This document shows, in pieces, positions 8,184 through 15,677 of a stretch of 64,000 bases of DNA. The stretch spans positions 237,090 to 301,089 of the forward strand of contig NZ_KE159708.1 in the NCBI RefSeq assembly GCF_000403435.2. The letters run 5' to 3'. The position numbers were made by a program, and so were the translations under genes. The notes beneath the pieces are model-generated. The model was not told where the DNA came from, searched no databases, and saw only the letters and a list, made by a program, of their open reading frames with translations. Within the stretch, counting starts at the first letter, position 1. Every line of letters starts with the position of its first letter. Source of the stretch: Oscillibacter sp. 1-3 (GTDB lineage Bacteria; Bacillota; Clostridia; Oscillospirales; Oscillospiraceae).

Positions 8184-8640
8184 TTGCATTTCCTCCTGAT
8201 TTCTGTATTTTGTGTAGGTTTCGCAAGTGACACAATATCGAAACAGAAGAGGAAAGTCGATAGGGATAAACGGAGAAATACAGGGGGGAAAATTAAGCGT
8301 ATTACACAGTACTTTGTTGTGTTTGTGAAGGAGCTTTTTCGGTGTGACGATTTTCTTGACCACATAAACAGCCACAGACAGACATGGAACTCGTGGAAAC
8401 ACTGTTTTCAAAGAGTGCCGGAGAGTAAATGAAACAGAACAGAAACGGCTATAAACCATCAAAAATTGTTTAAAAAATCTTTGCGGACCTCTTTGGATAC
8501 ACAGGTGCACTCCGCGAGGCCCTTGTCGTGGACTGCAGTTTCCTTTCCGCGTCCAACCCATAACCTAACCCAAAACAGGGAAAAACAGAGGAAGAAACGA
8601 TAGCTGCTTCCAAGTTGCGGGGAACCCCTTTTCATTTTGT
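8184..8640. promoter_or_regulatory. Upstream region of CAP gene 2, long intergenic
   Basis: About 460 bp without a credible gene. The CAP-proximal ~300 bp (to about 8490) matches the region upstream of CAP gene 1 and must contain the CAP promoter. The rest, up to the PIN-gene promoter, shows nothing recognisable. Confidence 0.45.
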
Positions 8641-8674
8641 GGAAGCTGTGGTATACTATCAACAAGCAAGGAGG
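8641..8674 (+). promoter_or_regulatory. Extended -10 promoter and SD of PIN gene
   Basis: TGTGGTATACTAT supplies an extended -10 (TGG before TATACT, 8652-8657), about 30 bp before a TTG start. AAGGAGG (8668-8674) sits 8 bases from that TTG. The same TGTGGTATACTAT word precedes the gene at 14413. Confidence 0.6.
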
Positions 8675-8682
8675 TGGGCAGA

Positions 8683-9123
8683 TTGCGTGTATATCTCGAT
8701 ATGTGCTGCTATAACCGCCCCTATGACGATCAGTCGCAAATCAAGGTGTCCCTGGAGACCCAGGCCAAGCTGCACATTCAAGATTTGATTCAGAAAAAAC
8801 GCCTGGATTTAGTCAGTTCTTATATGCTGCGATATGAATGCGGACAGAATCCCTATGAGATGCGGCGGAACGCAATCATGCAGTTTATTGATACACATAC
8901 AGCGGCTTATGTCGGTTTGGAGCGCAGGAAAGAAATCGAGGCTATCGCTAAAAGGATTATGGACACAGGGGTTAAGTTCAAGGATGCCTGTCATGTAGCC
9001 TCGGCTGTTTACGCAAACTGTGAGTATTTTATCTCCACAGATAAACGGCTGTTGAAATACAAAACGGATCAGATCAAGCTGGTAAATCCAATAGACTTTG
9101 TAACGGGAACGGAGGATGAATGA
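8683..9123 (+). CDS. PIN-domain protein, possible toxin
   Basis: 146 residues from TTG 8683, chosen because AAGGAGG is 8 bases upstream and the fold starts there (RVYLDMCCYN). The order of acidic residues fits PIN nucleases: Asp in VYLD, Glu in RYECG, Asp in FKDACHVASA and Asp in STDKRLL. PIN proteins of this size are usually VapC-like RNases or relatives. A small gene follows after one base. In most VapBC pairs the antitoxin comes first, so this reversed order is unusual and the pair may not be a true toxin-antitoxin module. Confidence 0.75.
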   Translation: MRVYLDMCCYNRPYDDQSQIKVSLETQAKLHIQDLIQKKRLDLVSSYMLRYECGQNPYEMRRNAIMQFIDTHTAAYVGLERRKEIEAIAKRIMDTGVKFKDACHVASAVYANCEYFISTDKRLLKYKTDQIKLVNPIDFVTGTEDE

Positions 9124-9124
9124 T

Positions 9125-9352
9125 ATGTCTCCCAGTACGGCTGAGATTATGAGCAGGGGCATGAAATGCCTGATGGAGCAGTTAGGCGTTGTGGATGCGG
9201 AACGCTTCGTGGCCACAGTGATTCGGGAAAAATTTGACTACACACGTTGGCAGCGAGAGTATTTTGATGGAAAGTCTCCGGAAGAAATCCGCCAAGAGGC
9301 AGAGATGTTTGAACAGAAAAATCCCTACACCGGGAACGCCGTGCGGCTTTGA
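9125..9352 (+). CDS. Small protein paired with PIN gene
   Basis: 75 residues from the ATG at 9125; GGAGG (9111-9115) is 9 bases upstream, whereas the ATG at 9116 abuts the SD. The protein (MSPSTAEIMSRGMKCLMEQLGVVDAERFVATVIREKFDYTRWQ...) is predicted helical and acidic, ending YTGNAVRL. It begins one base after the PIN stop, so the two are surely co-transcribed. It could be an antitoxin or PIN partner; I recognise no DNA-binding motif. Confidence 0.65.
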   Translation: MSPSTAEIMSRGMKCLMEQLGVVDAERFVATVIREKFDYTRWQREYFDGKSPEEIRQEAEMFEQKNPYTGNAVRL

Positions 9353-9484
9353 CCCAAATTTTGACCCAGAACACGAAAAATGCCGGCGGAACCGGCGGAT
9401 ACAAGAGGAGCGGAACGCATCAGAGATTGGCCCCAATAAGCTCAAAGAGGTGCGGAAAGGTTCAAACCACACTTTGAAGCACAG

Positions 9485-9529
9485 CTCATAACCCGGAGGT
9501 CGCAGGTTCAAGTCCTGTCTCCGCAACCA
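9485..9529 (+). other. 3' fragment of tRNA-Met (integration scar)
   Basis: The sequence runs from the anticodon loop CTCATAA (CAT anticodon 9487-9489) through 3' anticodon strand CCCGG, variable loop, T-arm (GCAGG TTCAAGT CCTGT), 3' acceptor strand CTCCGCA and CCA at 9527-9529. The 5' side does not complete it: bases 9480-9484 cannot pair with CCCGG and no D-arm is present. This is what remains after a mobile element crosses over in the anticodon loop, so it marks an attachment site. A matching intact tRNA-Met should lie outside the window. Confidence 0.75.
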
Positions 9530-9534
9530 CACCC

Positions 9535-9569
9535 ACCCCTTAGAGCCGCAAGGCTTTGAGGGGTGTTTT
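9535..9569 (+). terminator. Terminator after the tRNA-Met fragment
   Basis: A 13-bp stem with GCAA tetraloop (ACCCCTTAGAGCC with GGCTTTGAGGGGT) is followed by GTTTT. It is placed as expected for the original tRNA transcript, and can also work on the other strand for the integrase. Confidence 0.8.
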
Positions 9570-9607
9570 CCTTGCTTTGGGAGAGGCGGTTTCCCTTGTT
9601 TTTTCCC

Positions 9608-10824
9608 TTATTGGAATTTACGGCCGGAAACCGCCTGAATCTTCTTTTCCATCCGGTCAGCGCTGGCCTGTTTCATCTGGGCGGTGACATGTCCGTAAAC
9701 GTCCAGCGTAAAGGCGGCGGTAGCGTGTCCCAGGTTTTCCTGCACCGTCTTAATGTCATCCCCGGATTGAATCGCCATAACCGCATATGTATGTCGGAGG
9801 TCATGAAACCGAGTAGACGGCGTTCCGATTTCTTTCACAAGCTCTTTGAAGCAACGATAGATTACACGGTGAGAGAGGAATCCCCCAACTTCATTGGAAA
9901 ATACAAGGTCCTTTTCTGTCCAACTCTTTCCCGCTTTGAGCCGCTTTCCGTTCTGTTCCAGTTTTTGAAGCCGGAACAATTTTACCACAGAGGGCGCAAG
10001 CGTCAAAGTTCGGGTTTTGTTGTTCTTGGGCTTGGAGAAGTAAAATTGGCCGTCCTTGTGCTGCTCCCGGCGAAGCTGCTGCTTTATCGTCAGCGTTCCA
10101 TTATCCAGGTCCAGGCACTCCCAGGTAAGCCCCAAAACCTCCCCCTCCCGAATCCCTGAAAAAGTGCGATTTTATACAGGTATTCATAAGGGTGTCCATG
10201 GACTGCTTTCAAGAACTCGGAAATCTGGTTATCGTCCAGGGGCTGAATGTCCTTTTTCTCTACACGGGGAAGCTTGCAAGCGTCCGAGGGGTTTACCCGA
10301 ATCACACCATTTTCGACCGCTTGCTGCAACGCCTTGTGAAGAATCCCGTGAATGTTCTTGATCGTCTTTGGAGAAAGAGGTTTTCCGCTCTCCTGGTTCT
10401 CACTGGTAAGCTGGTTATAAAGCTTCTGAATCATCGGAGTGGTTAGGGAATCCAATTTGACCGCGCCTAGGTTCGGAACGATATACAGGTCTACATTCCG
10501 GCTGTAAAGTAATTTCGTTGACGCTTTCACGTCTCCCATATAATCTTTTTGCCAAATCTCAAACCAATCTTTTACGGTCAAATTAGACGGTTCCTGATAG
10601 GTTCCATTATCCACATCCAGGGACATTTGCTTTAACTTCTGGGCAACCTCTTTCTGGGTCTTGCCGCTGATGGAACGTTGAATTTGCTTTCCGGTTCCCG
10701 GGTCATAGCCCACCGTGCAACGGGCTTCCCAATAGGAATATTTCTTGCCATTTTTCATAACGGACTTTTTGCGGATGGTGCCGTTACCGTTGGCGGCACG
10801 GCCCATAGATTTTGTGCGTGGCAT
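9608..10824 (-). pseudogene. Tyrosine integrase, frameshifted
   Basis: Full-length phage/ICE-type integrase in two frames. The N-terminal part (10824 down to ~10160) carries the SAM-like core-binding region. The C-terminal part (to 9608) has the catalytic Arg region (GIREGEVLGLTW), HDLRHTYAV and LGHATAAFTLDVYGH with the nucleophilic Tyr. The frames meet at a run of five T (minus strand; 10159-10163 on plus). One more T would restore LFSGIREGEV, as in the paralogue at 10955-12100. ATG 10822-10824 has AAGGAGG 4 bases upstream. It is either a recent inactivating deletion or a sequencing error in a homopolymer. Confidence 0.85.
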
Positions 10825-10833
10825 ATATCCTCC

Positions 10834-10893
10834 TTATCCGCCACGCAGACGTACTAAAAACTAAGATTATTATACATCATACGTGGCGGATAA
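10834..10893. repeat. Perfect 12-bp inverted repeat in the integrase promoter region
   Basis: TTATCCGCCACG (10834-10845) and CGTGGCGGATAA (10882-10893) are perfect inverted copies. One arm abuts the SD of the integrase at 9608-10824. The other lies just upstream of a TATAAT-like -10 (minus strand, near 10868-10873). It could be an operator or recombination-protein site, or an mRNA hairpin close to the SD. Confidence 0.7.
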
Positions 10894-10954
10894 TCAACTT
10901 TTCTGGATAATTTTATGATAGAAATTCTAAAAACGCAGACTTTGGGACGCGGAT

Positions 10955-12100
10955 TTGACGCCCCACCCGAACACTCTTGATGGCCCTGCTTATGAGGCCC
11001 GTGCTACGGTCGGTTATGACCTGGGGACCGGGAAACAGATTCAACGCTCCGTCACAGGAAAGACCCAAAAGGAGGTCCGGCAAAAGCTCTCGCAGATCGT
11101 TGTGGACCTGGACGAGGGAACCTATATTCAGCCCTCGAAGGAAACGGTTGGGGCGTGGCTGGACACTTGGGTTGATACATACGTCGTTCCGAATGTGAAG
11201 CCCTACACGGCGGATTCTTACCGCTCGATTTGTGAAAACCATGTGAAGCCCGCTCTTGGCAGGGTGAGGCTGGAACAGCTTACTACTCCTCAAATCCAGC
11301 AGTTCTATAATAAACTGCAACGGGAAAAGGGGCTGTCCGCAAAGACCATTAAAAATGTTCATGGGGCGCTTCACAAGGCTTTGAATCAGGCTGTTAAAAT
11401 TGGTTCTATTCGCCACAATCCCGCCGATGCCTGTGACTTGCCGAAGGTGTATCAAAAAGAAATCGCGCCCTTGGAACAGGAAGAAATCTCCCGGTTCCTG
11501 GAGGCGATTCAAGGGCACGCCTATGAATTGCTGTTCCTGGTCACTCTGTTCACCGGTATGCGGCAGGGGGAGGTCCTGGGCCTTACCTGGGACTGCGTAG
11601 ACTTCCAGAGCAACACGCTTTACATCAACAAGCAGCTGCAAAAGAGCAAGAAAGTGGGCGGAGAATACCAGTTGATTCCCACGAAGAACGGCAAGGCCCG
11701 GCTGATTACCGTTGCGCCCTCCGTCATGGCGGCGTTGAAGCGGCAGAAGGTCAAACAGGCGCAAGCGCAATTGTGCGCCGGTCCCGCCTGGGAGAACAAA
11801 GAGGGGTTTGTATTCACAAATGCCCTGGGCGGACACCTGGCCCATTTCACGGTCTACAAGGAGTTCAAGAAAATCGTTTGCAGTATCGGCCTGGACAATG
11901 CCCGATTTCACGACCTGCGCCATTCCTACGCCGTGGCGGCAATCGAAAGCGGGGACGACATCAAGACCGTGCAGGGAAATTTGGGCCATGCCACCGCCGC
12001 CTTTACGCTGAATATCTACGCCCACACCACCCAAAAGATGCGCCAGCAGTCCGCCGACCGGATGGAGCGGTTTATTCAAGCGGTCTCAGGGGCCAAGTAG
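10955..12100 (+). pseudogene. Second tyrosine integrase, 5'-truncated
   Basis: About 370 residues homologous to the neighbouring integrase from EARATVGYDLGTGKQ onward, with FTGMRQGEVLGLTW, HDLRHSYAV and LGHATAAFTLNIYAH including Tyr. The first ~25 residues of the family (basic arm-binding start) are missing. The frame opens at 10931 after a stop, with only a TTG at 10955 and no SD. It lies in opposite orientation to the first integrase and ends 81 bp from the 3' end of tRNA-Ser, a classic attachment position. The catalytic part is intact, so weak expression cannot be excluded. Confidence 0.75.
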
Positions 12101-12146
12101 CAATCAGGGCATAATAAGGGAAAAAATAAGGGAAAAAGCAAAGAGA

Positions 12147-12180
12147 AAACCCTGTAACCATTGCGATTACAGGGTTTTTC
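12147..12180. terminator. Bidirectional terminator between integrase and tRNA-Ser
   Basis: AAACCCTGTAA and TTACAGGGTTT form an 11-bp stem with a 9-base loop, followed by T residues (and preceded by A residues). It can therefore terminate both the integrase and the tRNA transcripts. Confidence 0.85.
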
Positions 12181-12181
12181 A

Positions 12182-12273
12182 TGGCGGAGAAGGAGGGATT
12201 CGAACCCTCGAGACCCTTTAGGGGCCTACATGATTTCCAATCATGCGCCCTCGACCAACTAGGCGACTTCTCC
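12182..12273 (-). tRNA. tRNA-Ser (GGA anticodon)
   Basis: 92 nt including encoded CCA. It has acceptor GGAGAAG paired with CTTCTCC, D-loop CTAGTTGGTCGAGG, anticodon loop with GGA (TTGGAAA), a long class II variable arm (AGGCCCCTAAAGGGTCT) and T-loop TTCGAAT. Its 3' end faces the integrase at 10955-12100, marking it as a likely integration target. Confidence 0.95.
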
Positions 12274-12487
12274 ATAGCTGCTCCAGCATTTTTGCATATA
12301 CAGTTGTATCATACGAAAAATAACAACATTGATATTATAACAGAGCTTTCTCCAAAGTCAAGCCCCTATTTTCAAGATTTTTAAGAAGCGGGGTAAAAAA
12401 CTAAAAAATCAGTGCAGAATGCTATGACAAAAGAGGCCGCAGTGCCAGTCACCGAACAAAATTTTTCCCTAGAGGGTGTCTTCAAAC

Positions 12488-12617
12488 TCAAGGAATCCAA
12501 ACGAGGATGGCGGCAAGCAGGGTAAGCGCAAAGAACAGGCAGGGACGTTTTTCATATCTGGTGGCAAAACGGCGATGAGTGAAGTGCCCCCAGTCGAGTA
12601 GACAAAACAGAGAAAAA
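12488..12617 (-). pseudogene. IS5-like transposase 3' fragment (left end)
   Basis: Minus-strand reading FCLLDWGHFTHRRFATRYEKR... ending ILVWIP and a stop matches the conserved C-terminus of IS5/IS427-type DDE transposases (R-R-x-A-T-R-Y-(D/E)-K). The rest of the gene is missing. Confidence 0.6.
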
Positions 12618-12707
12618 AGAAAGGCAAGGACTATCAGAAGATGATCTCCGTTCTTATTTGCCTCCAACAGCCAAGAATTCCATAGGTGCCATACAACCAA
12701 GTCTCTT

Positions 12708-13487
12708 CTAATATCGTTCACAGTTGTAAAAATGGATGTATGAAGCAATCGCATCACAAAGCTGATCATACTCATCAAAATGATACAAGTAGTATATCTC
12801 AGATTTCAAAATCCCCCCAAAATCCTCCATAGGCGCATTATCCAGACATTTGCCTGGAGGAAACATGCTTTGGCAGATTCCAGCTTTTTTCATTCTCTTT
12901 CAAAAGGCGCGGCTGGTATATTGAGTGCCCCGGTCACTGTGGACCAATGGACGCGCATCAGGATACCGTTGAAACGCCTGCTCAAAGGCTTCAAATACCA
13001 ACGCAATATGATTCCCCTGACCTAATGCGAACCCCGTAATATTTCTCCCGTATAAGTCCAAGATTGCGCATAAATAAACTTTTCCGCCCATCCCATATTT
13101 GAATTCTGTTACACCTGTCAGCCACTTTTCATTGGGCCCTTGTGCTGTAAAACTTCTGTTCAAGATATTTTCTGCAAGATATTCCGCAGAGATTTTCTTC
13201 CTGCGTATTCGCTTTTTCCTCCTGCATACAGAGCAAAGGTCGAGAATCTGTATGAGCCGGTGTACCCTCTTCAGATGATACCTCACTCCATACCGCCGCT
13301 CCAAAATCATCTGCATCTGCCGGTAACCGGGAACGCCGCGTTGATTTTGGTATATCTCAACGATCAGATGTGCCAGCCTTTTAGCTATACTACCTGGCCC
13401 GACTGATGTCCGCTGCGGAGCAGAGCTTGTACACAGGCCAATGATACGCTTCATGCAATTCCTTGACGGTTTGATAGGCTGCTTCAT
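12708..13487 (-). pseudogene. IS3-family transposase OrfB, inactivated
   Basis: The reading frame matches IS3-family OrfB: an HTH_21-like region (HLIVEIYQNQRGVPGYRQM), then an rve integrase core with LVHSDRGTQYTS (second Asp) and DNAPMEDFGGILKSE (Glu). The first catalytic Asp is replaced by Gly (WLTGVTEF, normally WLTDVTEF). An in-frame TGA at 12900-12902 (after TSRAF) splits the gene. The 5' end is also disturbed, with the segment upstream of 13487 in other frames. It is clearly non-functional. Confidence 0.85.
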
Positions 13488-14147
13488 GCCTTACTCCGCT
13501 GAAGTTTGGCAGTTGAGCCCCCCGCCAGCAGATTTGCTGATATTTCTGCTGTACCGCTAGTTCCATTTCTAATTCCAGGTTATTTGCCCGTAGGCGGCGG
13601 TTCTCTGCAGCGAGTCTGGTAGAATGATGGACACTGGCTAATCCCTCCAGGCCGGCCTTTTGCTATCTTTGCACCCACCCATAGATCTGCAGGTATGTAA
13701 ATCCAGAGTGAGCTGCAGTCAGCTTATAGTTTTTCTCATGAGCAATACAGTACTCCACCGCCGCTTTGCGCTCTTCATAAGATACCACGGTCAATTGACC
13801 ACCCCTTCTGCCGCCAGGAGAACGGAATCCTTTTGACCATTATACAACATAAACCATTGTTCCAGCTGTGATCTTGATCGCAGCTAATATTTTTTGCAGA
13901 CCGCTTCTATACTCATCTGTCCAGACAGGTATAATTCTACCGCTTGCTGGTTTACAATTGCTGGATAGTGATGATTCCCTGCTTGGTGGCGTAGCCATTC
14001 CTCTCCAAACAAATCATAATTCAGCAGCCATTTCTGCAGTGTGCTGCGGTGTACTCTAAATCTTTTTGCAATTTGACTGAGACTTCCGGCTCCGGCATAG
14101 CACTGTTCCACTGCATGAATTTTCGTTCCCGTACTGATCGATGCCAT
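13488..14147 (-). pseudogene. IS3-family OrfA region, broken
   Basis: An intact-looking N-terminal HTH piece (13884-14147, ASISTGTKIHAVEQCYAGAGSLSQIAKRF...) is followed by sequence still resembling a second HTH (VVSYEERKAAVEYCIAHEKNYKLTAAHSG...YGWVQ) and a coiled linker (ENRRLRANNLELEMELAVQQKY). These lie in a different frame, with stop codons between. This is the usual OrfA organisation of IS150/IS3-type elements, degraded by indels and nonsense changes. Confidence 0.7.
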
Positions 14148-14179
14148 AATGATGCTCCCTTTCGTGTAGTGTGTAAGTT

Positions 14180-14319
14180 TTTCTCGCTTTGTCTACTCTG
14201 TGGGGAGCATGTCATTTCTAAAATTCAAAGCCCATCGCCGCTTTGCCGCCAGATACGAAAAGCGTGCCCCGCTTTTTTCTGTCGCTCTCCTCTCCACGAT
14301 CCTCGTTTGGATTGCTTGA
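14180..14319 (+). pseudogene. IS5-like transposase 3' fragment (right end)
   Basis: Plus-strand reading KAHRRFAARYEKRAPLFSVALLSTILVWIA and stop (14317-14319) is the inverted counterpart of the left-end fragment. Only the C-terminal ~35 residues are recognisable. Confidence 0.6.
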
Positions 14320-14350
14320 ATTTGAAGACACCCTCTAGGAAACTGGGCAA

Positions 14351-14404
14351 GTTTGTGGTATACTATACCAGACTTTGAAAAATCGGCGGAGAGACCGGGG
14401 GAGG
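14351..14404 (+). promoter_or_regulatory. Promoter and SD of the LRR-like gene
   Basis: TGTGGTATACTAT gives an extended -10 (TATACT 14359-14364) right at the edge of the IS remnant. GGGGAGG (14398-14404) lies 8 bases before TTG 14413. Because the promoter overlaps the upstream ATG at 14353, that ATG cannot be the start. Confidence 0.55.
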
Positions 14405-14412
14405 CGGGGAGT

Positions 14413-15390
14413 TTGGAGACTGTCAGCGGCGTCAGCAGCTGGAAGCTGACCGTCCGCCGGGAGGGGGACGGGATTACTGTTTTGCGGGCGGTCACCTGTG
14501 ATCCGTCCGCGATTCTGCCGGAGGCGCTGTGGGATCTGCCGGTGACGGCCCTGGGAGACCGCGCCCTGGTTCCCGGCGCCGGGCCGGTTCCCGGCCGGGA
14601 GGTGCTGGTGTCCTGCGGCCCCCTGCCGCCGGACGCCCAGTGGGACAACCGGAATCTCCGGGACCTGACCCTCCCGGCCTCCCTGGAGCGGGCAGGGGAC
14701 TACGCCCTGTTTAACTGCACGGAGCTGAAAATCCTGCGCCTGGGGGACGGTGTGGAGCACTGGGGCGGCGGGGCCGTCATGAACTGCCGCCGGCTGGACA
14801 CCTTGCGAATCGGCTGTAGCGGCCGGGAGGGGGAGCTGCTGGCGTACTTTGCCGGGGAGCTGCCGGGAGAGCTGGATGTGACGCTGTGCCGCCGGGGCGG
14901 GATTGCGGCCCGGCTGATTTTTCCGGAGTATGCGGAGGTCTATGAGGAGAACTGTCCCGCCCATCACTTCGACTATAAAATCTACGGCGCGGGCTATGGC
15001 TACCACCACTGTTTTTACGGGAAAAAGCTGGACCTCAAGGCCTACGACGCCCTGTGGAGGCCCATGCTGGCTATGGAGCACGACGGCGGCTGTGCCCTGC
15101 GGCTGGCCTGGTGGCGGCTGCGGTACCCGGCGGAGCTGACAGACCGGGCCGCAGAGGATTACCGGGCCTATCTCCGGAGCCGCGCTCTGGAGGCTGTCCG
15201 ATTCCTTCTGTCCCTGGGGGAGGCCGAGGGACTCCGGCTGCTGCTGGCGGAGACGCTGCCGGACCGGGAGACGCTGGCGTCAGCCTGCGCCCTGGCCCGG
15301 GAGGCGGGAAACGCCGCCGCTCTGGCGCTGCTGCTGGAGGAGCAGCACCGGCGGTTTCCGGCGGGGGCGGCACGGGACTTCACGCTGTAA
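14413..15390 (+). CDS. LRR-like protein of unknown function
   Basis: 325 residues from TTG 14413 (SD and promoter position decide this). The N-terminal half has repeats like BspA/LRR_5 proteins (NLRDLTLPASLERAGDYALFNCTELKILRLGDGVEHWGGGAVMNCRRL), about 23 residues apart. The C-terminal half is helical and Leu/Ala/Glu-rich, with Trp-rich WRPMLAMEHDGGCALRLAWWRLRYP. There is no signal peptide, so it is probably cytoplasmic. It precedes a DUF2201/VWA-like gene and a MoxR ATPase on the same strand, separated from them by a dead GNAT gene. Function is not recognised. Confidence 0.75.
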   Translation: METVSGVSSWKLTVRREGDGITVLRAVTCDPSAILPEALWDLPVTALGDRALVPGAGPVPGREVLVSCGPLPPDAQWDNRNLRDLTLPASLERAGDYALFNCTELKILRLGDGVEHWGGGAVMNCRRLDTLRIGCSGREGELLAYFAGELPGELDVTLCRRGGIAARLIFPEYAEVYEENCPAHHFDYKIYGAGYGYHHCFYGKKLDLKAYDALWRPMLAMEHDGGCALRLAWWRLRYPAELTDRAAEDYRAYLRSRALEAVRFLLSLGEAEGLRLLLAETLPDRETLASACALAREAGNAAALALLLEEQHRRFPAGAARDFTL

Positions 15391-15395
15391 GGCGC

Positions 15396-15546
15396 TGCGC
15401 CGATAGGCGGAAGCGCGGGACCCGGCGACAATTTTTCGTCTGGCCGGCGTCAGAAAAGCCTGAAATCCGCCGGGATTTTCGCGTTTTTCTTCCTTGCCAG
15501 AAGAAAAATTTTGCCATCAATCCACGTGTTTTCGCCTATCGGCACA
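15396..15546. repeat. Short inverted-repeat-bounded element downstream of the LRR-like gene
   Basis: TGCGCCGATAGGCG (15396-15409) and CGCCTATCGGCACA (15533-15546) are inverted with one mismatch and enclose ~120 bp. An internal hairpin is visible around TTTTTCTTCCTTGCCAGAAGAAAAA. It could be a small palindromic repeat or serve as the terminator of the gene ending at 15390. Confidence 0.4.
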
Positions 15547-15677
15547 GTCTCAAAAATCTTTGCGAGAGTCCTAAGCTGACTTTGTGTTCTCAAGAGGGAA
15601 TAAGGAATAAATATTTACCTTTGGAATCGTTTGGCTGCCTATATAGCTGTGTAAATCGGTATTTGGGAGGTATGCCT

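Larger units (their letters stand above)
12473..14334. mobile_element. Decayed composite IS: IS3-like core within inverted IS5-like ends
   Basis: CTAG flanks both ends (12469-12472 and 14335-14338), fitting the 4-bp duplication of IS5-type elements. The outer ~145 bp at each end (to ~12617; from ~14180) are inverted copies starting AGGGTGTCTTCAAA. Each encodes the C-terminus of an IS5-like transposase (HRRFA(T/A)RYEKR ... ILVWI) reading outward. Between them lies a broken IS3-family transposase on the minus strand. The arrangement suggests an IS3-like insertion or rearrangement joining two IS5-like 3' ends whose 5' parts are lost. Confidence 0.7.

Noticed and set aside
9451..9529. Possible complete tRNA, because TGCGGAA at 9451 nearly pairs with the 3' acceptor strand
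   Set aside because: The D-arm lacks the conserved A and GG bases and the anticodon stem cannot pair, so only the 3' half is a real tRNA sequence.
10140..10180. Programmed ribosomal frameshift in the integrase
   Set aside because: There is a T-run but no stimulatory structure or known family precedent in cellular integrases; a simple deletion or sequencing error is more likely.
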